Assembly: GCA_013152435.1 (NCBI GenBank)
Contig: JAADGJ010000015.1
Span: forward strand, 1-51,700
Source of the DNA: Chloroflexota bacterium
GTDB taxonomy: Bacteria > Chloroflexota > Anaerolineae > DUEN01
Direction of reading: 5' to 3'
DNA length: 51,700 bases
Shown here: piece by piece, positions 17,525-26,447 of the stretch
Position numbering within the stretch: the first letter of the stretch is position 1
Layout: each line of letters begins with the position of its first letter
Notes under the pieces: model-generated
The model's input: the letters and a program-made list of their open reading frames with translations, nothing else
Database searches by the model: none
Told to the model about the DNA's origin: nothing
Translations under genes and position numbers: made by a program

Positions 17525-18574
17525 ATGAGCGAGCCATGGCACAGTGACAGCAGCTCGGAGGATGATCTGGAGGAAGGGTACTGGCAATCCCTGCTCAACG
17601 ATGGGGAGATCGTGTCGTCGCCGCCGCCGGAGGAGATGGAGGAGGCATCTTTCGCCCGTGTCGGCGGGGTGGGCACCGGAGCAAGCCGTTCCTGGGAGGA
17701 GGATTGGCGGGAGGCCGAGCGAGCCAAGGCATGTATGCAGGTGCTCTCCTTGCCCGTGACGGGCTACAACCGGGGAGGCCTGCTGGTTCAGTTCAAGCGA
17801 TTGAGCGGTTTCGTGCCGGCCTCGCATTTGGCGGATTGGCCGAGGTTGTTGAGCCCCGGCGAGCGTTTGCAGATGCTGGCCCAGTGGGTGGGTAAGACCA
17901 TCGACGTATGCATCATCGAGATCGATCGGGCCGAAGGGCGTCTGGTGATGTCGGAGCGCGCGGTGCAGGAGGGGCATCGCGGTCGTGAGGTGTTGCAATC
18001 TTTGAAGCCGGGGGAGGTCCGTCGCGGCCGCGTGACCAATTTGCGCCCCTTCGGCGCGTTCGTGGACCTGGGGGGCATTGAGGGATTGATCCACATCTCC
18101 GAGCTCTCCTGGGGGCGTATCGCACATCCTAGCGAGGTGGTGCGCCCGGGGGACGAGGTGGATGTGTACGTGATCAGCGTGGATTGTGAGCAGCGCAAGA
18201 TCGCTCTCAGCTTGAGGCGTTTGAAGCCGAATCCATGGGAGGGTGTGGCAGAGCGCTACCAGGTGGGGCAGATCGTCACCGGCGTGATCACCAATGTGGT
18301 CGGCTTTGGCGCGTTCGCGCGCATTGAGGACGGATTGGAAGGCCTGATCCATATCTCCGAGCTGGCCGAGGGACAGTTCCTCCACCCGCGCAACGTGGTG
18401 AAAGAAGGGGACCGGGTGCGGGTGCGCATCCTCAACATCGATCCGGAGAACCATCGGATGGGGTTGAGCATGCGGCGTGTGTGGCAGGAGGAGCCAGGCC
18501 CTTCTGCCGAGGAGGAGGCCCCGCCGAATGAGCCGGTGAGCTCGGATACTCGGGAGCCGGCCACTGCCTGGTAG
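17525..18574 (+). CDS. Triple S1-domain RNA-binding protein
   Basis: The protein has about 349 residues. After an acidic N-terminus of about 65 residues come three S1 repeats: a degenerate one (about 75-145, VTGYNRGGLLVQFKRLSGFVPASHL), a clear one (about 165-235, RGRVTNLRPFGAFVDLGGIEGLIHISELSWGR), and a third (about 250-320, TGVITNVVGFGAFARIEDGLEGLIHISELAEGQ). It resembles short ribosomal protein S1 relatives that bind mRNA. The ATG at 17525 follows GGGGAGG. The ATG at 17521 is out of frame. Its own promoter and leader suggest regulated expression. Whether it replaces ribosomal S1 in this organism is unknown. Confidence 0.85.
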   Translation: MSEPWHSDSSSEDDLEEGYWQSLLNDGEIVSSPPPEEMEEASFARVGGVGTGASRSWEEDWREAERAKACMQVLSLPVTGYNRGGLLVQFKRLSGFVPASHLADWPRLLSPGERLQMLAQWVGKTIDVCIIEIDRAEGRLVMSERAVQEGHRGREVLQSLKPGEVRRGRVTNLRPFGAFVDLGGIEGLIHISELSWGRIAHPSEVVRPGDEVDVYVISVDCEQRKIALSLRRLKPNPWEGVAERYQVGQIVTGVITNVVGFGAFARIEDGLEGLIHISELAEGQFLHPRNVVKEGDRVRVRILNIDPENHRMGLSMRRVWQEEPGPSAEEEAPPNEPVSSDTREPATAW

Positions 18575-18603
18575 CGGACGAGATTCCCAACATCGGGGTT
18601 AGG

Positions 18604-20820
18604 ATGACCAAACGACGCGGTTCGCGCCGCCTGGTGAGTCGCGAGCGGGCGCGATCCTCTTGGGGTGCCCGCTGGTGGCGGCGCATCATTGAATGGGAAA
18701 AGAACAGATTGGGCCAGTCCGCGGTGGTGGGGCTGGCCCTGTTTGCGCTTGGAGCCTGGGGGATCGTGGCCCTGTTGGGCGGCCTGCCCGGGCGAGCCTT
18801 CCTGCTGCGGGTTTGCGGATGGGGGGCGTACCCGCTGGCGCTTGGCCTGATCGGAGGGGGCGTGTTCCTGCTCCTGGGCGAGCGCGCTCGGCAGCTCTGG
18901 CGGTGGGAGGTCCTCGTCGGCGTCGAGCTGGCCTGGTTGGGCGCGTTGACCCTCACCCAGCTGGTGGGGGGAGATGAAGCGCTCGCTGCGGGACCGCAGG
19001 AGCTCCACGGGGGCGGCCTGGTGGGATGGGTGCTGGCGAGCCTCTTCGATCGAGCTTTTGGCGGCCCGGGCGCGTGGGTCCTGGCGCTGGCCATGACGCT
19101 GGCGGGGGGATGGCTGGTGTGGTACTTCCTCCCGGAGATCGCCGCCGAGCGTGTCCGGGAGGTTTGGTCCGTGGTGTGGAGCGTGGCTGCTCCGCGCATT
19201 CGTATCGAGGGCTTGCCTGGCGCTCCGGCGGAGGAGGAAGAGGCCGAGGATGAAGCCGAGGAGCCCGTGTCCAGAGTGAAGACGCGCGGGGCTCGACGCA
19301 AGGTCGGAAAGCGGCGCTCCGCCCGTCCACGGCCGGTGAAATCGCGATCACGTCCCGACTCGCTGCCTCCCATGGACCTGCTGGCGCCGGACGAAGGCGC
19401 CAGCACCGGCGATGTGGCCGCTCGGGATCGAGCGAACCTGATCGAGCGCACCCTGTCCAGTTTCGGCGTGCCCGTTCGGGTGGTGGAGGTCAACGTGGGG
19501 CCGGCCGTGACCCAGTTCGGCGTGGAGCCGCTCTACATCGAGCGCGGTGGCCGTCGGCGCAAGGTGCGGGTCAGCCGGATCCAGGCGCTGGCCAACGATC
19601 TGGCCCTGGCATTGGCTGCCCCCGCCGTGCGGATCGAGGCGCCCGTCCCCGGACGTCCCTACGTGGGGATCGAGGTGCCCAACTCGAACACGGCCCTGGT
19701 CAATTTGCGGGGGATCATGGAGTCGCCCGAGTTCCAGCGATTGCGATCCCCCCTGGCCATAGCGCTGGGGCGTGGCGTCTCCGGCGCGCCCGCGGTGGCC
19801 GATCTGACGCACATGCCTCACCTCCTCATCGCCGGGGCGACCGGATCGGGCAAGTCGGTCTGCGTGAACTCCATCGTGACCTGCCTGCTGATGAACAACG
19901 GCCCCGATCGGCTGCGCTTCCTGATGGTGGACCCCAAGATGGTGGAGCTGGTGGGGTACAACGGGATTCCACACCTGCTGGCCCCGGTCGTGACCGATCT
20001 GGAGCAGGTGGTGGGCGCGTTGGTCTGGCTGACGCTCCAGATGGACGAGCGGTATCGGAAGTTCAACGCGCTGGGGGTGCGAAACCTGGAGGCGTACAAT
20101 CGCAAGGTGGCCCGCCGGAAGGGGGACGAGGGGCCGCTGCCATATATCGTCGTGGTCATCGACGAGCTGGCGGATCTCATGATGACGGCGCCGGAGGAGG
20201 TGGAACGGCACATCTGCCGTCTGGCGCAGATGGCCCGGGCGACGGGGATCCACCTGGTGATCGCCACGCAGCGGCCCAGCGTGGACGTGGTGACGGGTCT
20301 GATCAAGGCCAACTTCCCGGCCCGGATCGCCTTCGCGGTGACCTCGCAGATCGACTCCCGGGTGATCCTGGACCAGCCGGGGGCGGAGAAGTTGCTGGGG
20401 CGCGGGGATATGCTGTTCATGGCGCCGGAGTCCAGCAAGCTGCAGCGCATTCAGGGGTGCTTCGTGTCGGACAATGAGATCCGGGCGGTGGTGGATTTCT
20501 GGCGGGAGCGCAACCCGGAGGAGCCGGTGGTGGCGGATTCCCTGCTTCCCTGGGCCAGCCTGCTGGACGAGATGGAGGCACGGGATGATCTGCTGGAGCA
20601 GGCCTTGCGGGAGATCGAGGGACGGGAGCGGGTTTCCGCTTCCATGTTGCAACGCCGTTTGCACATCGGTTACCCGCGTGCGGCTCGCCTGATCGAGCAG
20701 TTGGAGGAGATGGGGGTCGTGGGTCCGGATGAGGGGGGCGGTCGTTCACGTCGGGTGTTGCTGTCCTCCTCGAATGGGGATGGAGACGATGAGGAGGAGG
20801 ACGAGGCGTTGTTCGATTGA
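18604..20820 (+). CDS. ftsK: DNA translocase FtsK/SpoIIIE
   Basis: The 738-residue protein has a basic N-terminus, about four membrane segments (residues 35-180), a charged linker (about 200-250), then the motor: FtsK alpha domain, Walker A GATGSGKS at about 411-418, Walker B VVVIDELADLM at about 515-525, ATQRPSVDVVTGLIKANFPARIAF, and LGRGDMLF. A C-terminal gamma winged-helix (ASMLQRRLHIGYPRAARLIEQLEEMGVVG) would read polar DNA motifs. It pumps DNA through the division septum and helps resolve chromosome dimers. The end is acidic (DGDDEEEDEALFD). Confidence 0.95.
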   Translation: MTKRRGSRRLVSRERARSSWGARWWRRIIEWEKNRLGQSAVVGLALFALGAWGIVALLGGLPGRAFLLRVCGWGAYPLALGLIGGGVFLLLGERARQLWRWEVLVGVELAWLGALTLTQLVGGDEALAAGPQELHGGGLVGWVLASLFDRAFGGPGAWVLALAMTLAGGWLVWYFLPEIAAERVREVWSVVWSVAAPRIRIEGLPGAPAEEEEAEDEAEEPVSRVKTRGARRKVGKRRSARPRPVKSRSRPDSLPPMDLLAPDEGASTGDVAARDRANLIERTLSSFGVPVRVVEVNVGPAVTQFGVEPLYIERGGRRRKVRVSRIQALANDLALALAAPAVRIEAPVPGRPYVGIEVPNSNTALVNLRGIMESPEFQRLRSPLAIALGRGVSGAPAVADLTHMPHLLIAGATGSGKSVCVNSIVTCLLMNNGPDRLRFLMVDPKMVELVGYNGIPHLLAPVVTDLEQVVGALVWLTLQMDERYRKFNALGVRNLEAYNRKVARRKGDEGPLPYIVVVIDELADLMMTAPEEVERHICRLAQMARATGIHLVIATQRPSVDVVTGLIKANFPARIAFAVTSQIDSRVILDQPGAEKLLGRGDMLFMAPESSKLQRIQGCFVSDNEIRAVVDFWRERNPEEPVVADSLLPWASLLDEMEARDDLLEQALREIEGRERVSASMLQRRLHIGYPRAARLIEQLEEMGVVGPDEGGGRSRRVLLSSSNGDGDDEEEDEALFD

Positions 20821-20836
20821 GCTGTGGCAGAACGAG

Positions 20837-20865
20837 TTGACAGGACAGAGGGGCGCTCGTATAAT
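20837..20865 (+). promoter_or_regulatory. Consensus promoter of tRNA-Val
   Basis: TTGACA (20837-20842) and TATAAT (20860-20865) with a 17-base spacer lie 14 bases before the tRNA, a perfect match to the sigma70 consensus. Confidence 0.9.
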
Positions 20866-20878
20866 GGCAGGCGGGCAT

Positions 20879-20952
20879 GGGCGAATAGCTCAGGTGGTAT
20901 GAGCGCCTCGCTTACAACGAGGAGGTCGTAGGTTCGAGTCCTACTTCGCCCA
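20879..20952 (+). tRNA. trnV: tRNA-Val (anticodon UAC)
   Basis: A full cloverleaf is visible: acceptor stem GGGCGAA/TTCGCCC, D-arm around AGCTCAGGTGGTATGAGC, anticodon stem CCTCG/CGAGG with loop CTTACAA (anticodon TAC), and T-arm GTAGG-TTCGAGT-CCTAC. The discriminator base is A at 20952. The following CCT shows that the CCA end is not encoded. Confidence 0.96.
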
Positions 20953-20957
20953 CCTGG

Positions 20958-21005
20958 GAACGCCTGGTCGCGTGATGACACGTGGCCAGGCGTTCTTTGC
21001 TTCTT
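20958..21005 (+). terminator. Rho-independent terminator of tRNA-Val
   Basis: GAACGCCTGG (20958-20967) pairs perfectly with CCAGGCGTTC (20985-20994), followed by TTTGCTTCTT. Confidence 0.85.
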
Positions 21006-21250
21006 AGAGTGTGTCTGAGGAATGCCGTTGCTTCTGCTGTGGGAGCCCCTCCGGAAAAAGCCCTTCTTTTGCCCTCGACTTGCCTGGCCTCGGCCTGGGT
21101 CCTGCGGAAAGAGCCGAGAGAGGCAGGTGCAGGCCGGAAGAGTGGGATTTCCGTGGAGGGGAGGACCCCTCCACACCTCCCCCTGTGGAGCTGGCAGTTG
21201 AGGGAGCCCCCTCAGACATCTTGCCGGTAAACTTTCAGACACACTCTAAG
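21003..21250. mobile_element. 248-bp MITE with 16-bp terminal inverted repeats
   Basis: CTTAGAGTGTGTCTGA (21003-21018) is the exact reverse complement of 21235-21250. Excluding the outer bases, the element GAGTGTGTCTGA...TCAGACACACTC is flanked on both sides by TA, as expected for insertion with a TA duplication (IS630/Tc1-like or some IS5 groups). No transposase fits inside; it is non-autonomous. The left 105 bases recur, about 85% alike by eye, at 35480-35587. It has landed just behind the tRNA terminator. Confidence 0.8.
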
Positions 21251-21257
21251 ATCATAG

Positions 21258-21283
21258 CTGGCCGGGCTCCCATGCCCGGCCAG
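21258..21283. terminator. GC-rich perfect hairpin between the MITE and the liv promoter
   Basis: CTGGCCGGGC (21258-21267) pairs with GCCCGGCCAG (21274-21283) across a 6-nt loop. No T-run follows. It may act as a second transcription barrier before the transporter operon. The bases up to the promoter at 21451 show no gene. Confidence 0.4.
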
Positions 21284-21450
21284 TGGCAGTGTGGGAGCTG
21301 CCGCTGCTGGTCCAGGCATCTAGATTGCTCACGATTCTTCCCGTTAGCATAGTCGTGAACTGTTGCCCGGGAGAGAGGGGGACCGCTCTCAGCGGCTGCC
21401 TTGGTTATAATCCCCAACCTGGCGTCAAGGGGTTTGTAAGGATTTCACAA

Positions 21451-21479
21451 TTGCTTTTCATAGGTATTGATGTTATAAT
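21451..21479 (+). promoter_or_regulatory. Promoter of the liv-type transporter operon
   Basis: TTGCTT (21451-21456), 17 bases, TATAAT (21474-21479). Start would be near 21486, giving a 110-nt leader to the first ATPase gene. An earlier TATAAT near 21404 lacks a matching -35 box. Confidence 0.75.
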
Positions 21480-21595
21480 CTCCCACTAAGGGAAACCCTC
21501 TTCCATTTCATCTAAGGCACCGGTGCCGATTGCGAGTCTCATCAACGGTGATGGGATGTGTCGCCTCATTCCAGCACGCCGATGATGAGAACGTT

Positions 21596-22396
21596 ATGCA
21601 CACGACTGCATCCTCGCCTGTCCTCTTGCAGATTCACGGTCTTGGTAAAGCTTTTCACGGCCTTCAAGCGTTACTCGATTATCATTTGACGCTTTATACC
21701 GGTGAGTTACTGGGGATCATCGGGCCCAATGGCGCGGGGAAGACCACCCTCTTCAACCTGATCACCGGTGTTTTGAAGCCGACGCAGGGCCGCATCCTCT
21801 TCGGTGATCGGGATATCACCGGCCTGGCTCCCGAGGCCATCTGCCGACTGGGCATCGCCCGAACCTTTCAGAACGTCCGCCTGTTTCCATCTATCTCCGC
21901 GCTGGAGAACGTTCGGATCAGCCTGCAGATGCACCAATCGGCGGGGTTGTGGGAGACCCTGATGGGGCTCCCGAGCTTCCGTCGGAGTGAGCGCGTGCTA
22001 CACGAGGAGGCCGGCGAGCTGCTGCGCCTCTTCGGCCTGGAGGCCTATCAGGACGTCCCGGCCCGCAGCCTGCCCTACGGGCTCCAGCGCAAGCTGGAGA
22101 TGGCCAGCGCGCTGGCCCTGCGCCCCCGTCTGCTCCTGTTGGACGAGCCCGCGGCCGGGATGAACCCCAGCGAGACGGAAGAGCTCATGGCGCTGATCCG
22201 GCGCATCCGCGATGAGTTCGATCTCACCATTATCCTCATCGAGCACAACATGCGGGTCGTGATGAACGTCTGCGAGCGCATCCAGGCCTTGAACTACGGC
22301 GCCGTCATCGCCGAGGGCACGCCAGAGGAGATCCAGAACCATCCCGAGGTGATCGAGGCATATCTGGGACAGCGAGAGGTGATGGAATACCACTGA
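21596..22396 (+). CDS. livG: Branched-chain amino-acid-type ABC transporter ATPase LivG
   Basis: The 266-residue ATPase has Walker A GPNGAGKTT, the Q-loop segment ARTFQNVRLFPSISALENV, a signature region SLPYGLQRKLEMASALA, and Walker B LLLLDEPAAGMNPSE, then the H-loop in ILIEHNMRVVM. AARTFQN and GMNP are typical of LivG rather than LivF. The signature is SLPYGLQRK, the usual LivG variation on LSGGQ. ATG 21596 is preferred to the in-frame TTG at 21530 because family similarity begins soon after. It is the first gene of a five-gene transporter operon, and its stop overlaps the next ATG (TGATG). Confidence 0.9.
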   Translation: MHTTASSPVLLQIHGLGKAFHGLQALLDYHLTLYTGELLGIIGPNGAGKTTLFNLITGVLKPTQGRILFGDRDITGLAPEAICRLGIARTFQNVRLFPSISALENVRISLQMHQSAGLWETLMGLPSFRRSERVLHEEAGELLRLFGLEAYQDVPARSLPYGLQRKLEMASALALRPRLLLLDEPAAGMNPSETEELMALIRRIRDEFDLTIILIEHNMRVVMNVCERIQALNYGAVIAEGTPEEIQNHPEVIEAYLGQREVMEYH

Positions 22397-23100
22397 TGCT
22401 AGAGCTGGAAGACGTCCACGTCTATTATGGGCACATTCATGCCCTCAGAGGGATCTCCCTCTCCGTCGAGGAAGGGGAGATCGTCACCATCGTGGGGAGC
22501 AACGGCGCCGGGAAGACCACGACGCTGATGACCATCTCAGGGTTGTTGCGTCCCCGGCAGGGGACCCTGCGTTACAAGGGGCGTGATCTGACCCGGATGG
22601 CGCCCCATGAGATCGTGCGGGCCGGCATCTCCCACTGCCCGGAGGGGCGTCAGATCTTCGCCCAGTTGACCGTGACGGAGAATCTGATCCTGGGGGCGTA
22701 CCATCGAAAGGATCGGCAGGCGATCCTGCAGGACCGGGCGTGGGTGGAGGAGCTGTTCCCGATCCTGGCCGAGCGCCGGAATCAGCGGGCGGGCACGTTG
22801 AGCGGCGGAGAGCAGCAGATGCTGGCCATCGCCCGGGCGCTTATGAGCCGTCCCACGGTCCTGCTGCTGGATGAGCCCTCCCTGGGCCTGGCCCCTCTGG
22901 TGGTCGCTCGCATCTTTGAGGTCATCCGGCTGTTGCGGGAGCGCGGCGTCACGATCCTGTTGGTGGAGCAGAACGCTTATCAGGCCCTGCACGTCGCCGA
23001 CCGGGCTTACGTGCTGGAGACGGGACAGATCCGGCTTCAGGGGCCGGCGCGGGAGTTGGCGGATGATCCGGCCGTGAAGGAAGCCTACCTGGGAGGATAG
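22396..23100 (+). CDS. livF: Branched-chain amino-acid-type ABC transporter ATPase LivF
   Basis: This 234-residue ATPase has Walker A GSNGAGKTTT, EGRQIFAQLTVTENLILGAY (the LivF Q-loop region), LSGGEQQMLAIARALMSRP and LLLDEPSLGLAPLVV, all typical of LivF. It pairs with LivG as the second motor subunit. Its ATG shares one base with the livG stop. livH starts four bases after its own stop. Confidence 0.92.
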   Translation: MLELEDVHVYYGHIHALRGISLSVEEGEIVTIVGSNGAGKTTTLMTISGLLRPRQGTLRYKGRDLTRMAPHEIVRAGISHCPEGRQIFAQLTVTENLILGAYHRKDRQAILQDRAWVEELFPILAERRNQRAGTLSGGEQQMLAIARALMSRPTVLLLDEPSLGLAPLVVARIFEVIRLLRERGVTILLVEQNAYQALHVADRAYVLETGQIRLQGPARELADDPAVKEAYLGG

Positions 23101-23104
23101 CCCT

Positions 23105-24004
23105 TTGTACTCGTCTAGCTACATCCTGCAGCAGGTCATCAACGGCCTGAACCTGGGCAGCATCTACGCCCTGGTGGCCATCGGGCTTACCATCGTCTAC
23201 GGCATCCTGCGCCTGATCAACTTCGCCCACGGCGATGTGATGATGCTGGGGGCCTATCTGGCCCTGGCGCTCCTCCTTCACCAGTTCGTCCCGCTGGCCT
23301 TGGTGATCCTGATCCCGATGATCGTCATCGGCGCGCTGGGCATCCTGATCGAGCGCGTGGCCTATCGCCCTCTGCGAGGGGCGCCCGAGGTGGCCATGCT
23401 CATCACGTCCCTGGCTGTGAGCTCCATCATCCAGAACGGCGTTACCATGACGATCACCGCCCAGCCTCGTTCGTTTCGCCTTCCCACGGAATGGGTGCAG
23501 CGACACACCGTGGCCGGCGTGAGCTTCTCCACGCTGGACGTGTTGACGGTGAGCCTGGCGCTGCTGCTCATGCTCCTGCTGACCCTTTTCGTCACCCGCA
23601 CCCGGGTGGGGATCGCCATGCGGGCGTGCTCGGAGAACCTGAACGCCGCCCGGCTGATGGGCATCCCGATCGGGCAGGTGGTCGCCGCCGCCTTCGCCAT
23701 CGGCTCGGCCCTGGCGGCCATCGCCGGGTTCTTCTGGGCCGGCAAGTTCGGTACCGTGGATCCCTTCATGGGGTTCCTGCCGGGGCTGAAGGCGTTTGTG
23801 GCCGCGGTGATCGGTGGGATCGGCAGCATACCGGGGGCGGTGTTGGGGGGATACCTGCTGGGGTTCTCCGAGATCTTCTTCGTGGGCTTCCTGCCGCCGA
23901 GCTTCTCCGGCTATCGGGATGCGTTCGTGTTCATTCTCCTCCTGGTGGTGTTGCTGGTTCGCCCCCAGGGGTTGCTACGTACCACATCTGAGGAGCGAGA
24001 CTGA
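23105..24004 (+). CDS. livH: Branched-chain amino-acid-type ABC permease LivH
   Basis: The 299-residue permease starts with TTG and LQQVINGLNLGSIYALVAIG, the LivH opening, followed by about eight membrane helices. GLTIVYGILRLINFAHGDVMMLGAY is the characteristic LivH motif. FVAAVIGGIGSIPGAVLGGYLLG near the end is the coupling-loop region that meets the ATPases. The TTG start is forced by the short gap after livF. Confidence 0.92.
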   Translation: MYSSSYILQQVINGLNLGSIYALVAIGLTIVYGILRLINFAHGDVMMLGAYLALALLLHQFVPLALVILIPMIVIGALGILIERVAYRPLRGAPEVAMLITSLAVSSIIQNGVTMTITAQPRSFRLPTEWVQRHTVAGVSFSTLDVLTVSLALLLMLLLTLFVTRTRVGIAMRACSENLNAARLMGIPIGQVVAAAFAIGSALAAIAGFFWAGKFGTVDPFMGFLPGLKAFVAAVIGGIGSIPGAVLGGYLLGFSEIFFVGFLPPSFSGYRDAFVFILLLVVLLVRPQGLLRTTSEERD

Positions 24005-24006
24005 TC

Positions 24007-25065
24007 GTGTGGAACCGTGCCCGCCTTTTGGCCTTCTTCCCTCTTCTGTTGGGCGTGGTTCTGATCGCCGTCGCCCAGGGGACCCTGAACGACTACTATC
24101 AGCGGGTGTTGGCCGTTGTGGCCATCCATATCATCCTGACCGTGAGCCTGAACCTGACGAATGGCTTCACCGGGGATTTCTCGTTGGGGCACGCGGCGTT
24201 CATGGCCATCGGAGCTTACGTCTCGGCCGTGCTGACGCTTCCGGTCGCCTCCAAGGAGATGTTGATGTCGGATCTGCCGACCTGGCTTGGCCAGATGCAG
24301 GTCCCCTTCCCTGTGGCCACGATCCTGGGCGGGATCCTGGCGGCGGCGGTTGCGCTGCTCATCGGCGTGCCCGTCCTGCGTCTGCGCGGGCACTATCTGG
24401 CCGTCGCCACCCTGGGGCTCATGGTGATCGTGCGCGTGGCTGCCAACAATTGGGTGCGTTTCACCCGGGGGGCCAAGGGGATCAACGGCCTCCCGGCGTT
24501 CACGAACCTGTGGTGGGCCTATGGCTGGATGGCCATCACCCTCTACGTCATCTGGCGCCTGGTCCACTCCCCCTATGGCCGGGCGATGATCGCTATCCGG
24601 GAGGATGAGCTCGCCGCCGCCTCTCGCGGCGTTCGCGTGTTTCGGATCCGGCAGTTGGCGTTCGCTGTGGGCGCTTACTTCGCTGGCATCGCCGGGGCTC
24701 TATGGGCCCACCTGATCACCGCCATCACGCCGAACTCCTTCTCCTTTCTGATCACGTTCAACGTGGTGGTGATGTTGGTGGTGGGCGGCATGGGCAGCAT
24801 CACCGGCTCCGTCGTGGGGGCCGTGCTCATGACGCTGGCGCCGGAGTTCCTGCGCCGGATCGAGACCTCGGTCTCCGTGGGAGGACATCCTCTGTACGGA
24901 CTTAGCCAGGTCACCATCTCCATCGCGGTGATGCTGGTGATGATCTTCCGGCGTGAAGGGTTGTTGGGAGGCCGGGAGCTGACGTGGCCCCGCTGGCTCC
25001 GGCGCTGGGCTTTCGGCGGTGAGGAGGTGGAGGGGCCGGTCCCCGCTCAGCAGAGCGGCTCTTGA
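24007..25065 (+). CDS. livM: Branched-chain amino-acid-type ABC permease LivM
   Basis: The 352-residue permease shows LNLTNGFTGDFSLGHAAFMAIGAYVSA, the LivM signature, and the coupling segment VVGGMGSITGSVVGAVLMTLAPEFLR. It has about ten hydrophobic segments. It starts with GTG two bases after the livH stop. The C-terminus extends about 30 polar residues past the last helix. Confidence 0.92.
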   Translation: MWNRARLLAFFPLLLGVVLIAVAQGTLNDYYQRVLAVVAIHIILTVSLNLTNGFTGDFSLGHAAFMAIGAYVSAVLTLPVASKEMLMSDLPTWLGQMQVPFPVATILGGILAAAVALLIGVPVLRLRGHYLAVATLGLMVIVRVAANNWVRFTRGAKGINGLPAFTNLWWAYGWMAITLYVIWRLVHSPYGRAMIAIREDELAAASRGVRVFRIRQLAFAVGAYFAGIAGALWAHLITAITPNSFSFLITFNVVVMLVVGGMGSITGSVVGAVLMTLAPEFLRRIETSVSVGGHPLYGLSQVTISIAVMLVMIFRREGLLGGRELTWPRWLRRWAFGGEEVEGPVPAQQSGS

Positions 25066-25148
25066 TGCTCAATTTGATCCCCCACCGGGGTCGACGGGCT
25101 CCGGGTTTCAGTATGTCCGTGTGGCATGATCCTAGTGAGGAGGGTGTT

Positions 25149-26369
25149 ATGTTGCGTCGAATCCCACGGTTTCTCGCTTGGCTGCTGGTTCTGTCCTTTG
25201 TCCTGACCGCGTGTGCTCCTGTCACACCCGCGCCGGCTCAGGCCCCCGCTGCCGAGCAGCCCGAGGAGAAGGCTCCGGCGGAGGAAGAGGCGGCTGCTGA
25301 GCCCATCAAGATCGGTGCCATCTACAACGTCACCGGCGGCATGTCCTCCATCGACGCGCCCGGGTTGAACGGCATGAAGCTGGCCGCCAAGCAGATCAAT
25401 GAGGCCGGCGGTGTGCTGGGTCGCCCCATCGAGCTCGTCGCCATTGACGGAAAGACGGATCAGACGACGGTGACCAACGCCGTCTCCGAGATGATCAACG
25501 TCCACAAGGTCGTCGCCATCGGCGGCCTCAACGACTCCACCTTCGCCCTGGCGGCTGGTCCCATCGCTCAGAAGGCGGGCATCCCCTTCGTCACGGCCGG
25601 CGCGACCCTGCCCACCCTGCCTGAGCAGATCGGCGACTACTTCTTCATGGTCCCGTTCGGGGACGACGCCCAGGCGTACGCCATCGCCGACTTCGCCATC
25701 GACGACCTGGGGGCCAAGACCGCCTGGATGCTGGTCGACCAGGCCTATGACTTCACCACCGCTCTGGCGAAGTTCTTCAAGGAGCGCTTCACGGAGCGGG
25801 GCGGTACCATCCTTCTGGAGGACATCTACCAGTCCGGCGACACCGACTTCTCCGCCCAGATTGCTCGTCTGAAGGAGCTGGACCCGCAGCCGGACGTCCT
25901 CTTCGTGTCGGCCATCCCCAACGAGGCGGGCATCACCACCAAGCAGATCCGGGAGGCGGGCCTGACACAGCCGATCCTGTCCGGAGATGGCTTTGATACG
26001 CCGCTGATCGCTGAGGTGGCGGGCGATCTGGCCGATGACGTCTACTACTCTACCCACGCCGGGTTGGACAACCCCAGCCCCAAGGTGCAGAACTTCGTGA
26101 AGGCCTACACCGAGGAATACGGTCGGCCGCCGGAGAACGCCTTCGCCGCGCTGGGGTATGACGCGCTGAACCTCATCGCCGATGCCATCCGTCGGGCGGG
26201 CTCGACCGATCCCGCGGCCATTCGCGATGCCCTGGCCGCGACGAAGGACTTCGACGCTGTGACCGGCGTCATCACCTATCCGCCGGGCCAGCGCAAGCCG
26301 ACCAAGTCGGTCTCCATCATCCAGGTGCAGGACGGCAAGTACTCCTTCGTCAAGGAGATTACGCCGTAA
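25149..26369 (+). CDS. livK: ABC transporter substrate-binding lipoprotein, LivK type
   Basis: The precursor starts MLRRIPRFLAWLLVLSFVLTAC, a lipoprotein signal with lipobox LTAC and acylated Cys22. A proline/alanine/glutamate-rich linker (APAQAPAAEQPEEKAPAEEE) leads to a periplasmic-binding-protein type I fold: IKIGAIYNVTGGMSSID, NGMKLAAKQINEAGG, and the later KQIREAGLTQPILSGDGFD. It delivers a substrate, probably an amino acid or amide, to LivHM. ATG 25149 follows GTGAGGAGGG and starts the signal peptide; the longer upstream frame adds a non-secretory leader and overlaps livM. A terminator follows. Confidence 0.92.
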   Translation: MLRRIPRFLAWLLVLSFVLTACAPVTPAPAQAPAAEQPEEKAPAEEEAAAEPIKIGAIYNVTGGMSSIDAPGLNGMKLAAKQINEAGGVLGRPIELVAIDGKTDQTTVTNAVSEMINVHKVVAIGGLNDSTFALAAGPIAQKAGIPFVTAGATLPTLPEQIGDYFFMVPFGDDAQAYAIADFAIDDLGAKTAWMLVDQAYDFTTALAKFFKERFTERGGTILLEDIYQSGDTDFSAQIARLKELDPQPDVLFVSAIPNEAGITTKQIREAGLTQPILSGDGFDTPLIAEVAGDLADDVYYSTHAGLDNPSPKVQNFVKAYTEEYGRPPENAFAALGYDALNLIADAIRRAGSTDPAAIRDALAATKDFDAVTGVITYPPGQRKPTKSVSIIQVQDGKYSFVKEITP

Positions 26370-26379
26370 GCGTGATTCA

Positions 26380-26420
26380 GGGCCGAGGATCGGGGTCGAC
26401 CGGTCCTCGGCCCTTCCTGT
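26380..26420 (+). terminator. Terminator after the binding-protein gene
   Basis: GGGCCGAGGA (26380-26389) pairs with TCCTCGGCCC (26404-26413), followed by TTCCTGTCTCT. Placed between the binding protein and the ligase genes, it may reduce but not abolish read-through. Confidence 0.7.
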
Positions 26421-26447
26421 CTCTCGTCAGAGTCGAGGTGAGTCTTC

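Noticed and set aside
21011-21352. Open frames in the MITE
   Set aside because: Several frames are open on both strands at once, no transposase motif is present, and the element is too short.
21396-21412. A second promoter with TATAAT near 21404
   Set aside because: No acceptable -35 box lies 16-18 bases upstream.
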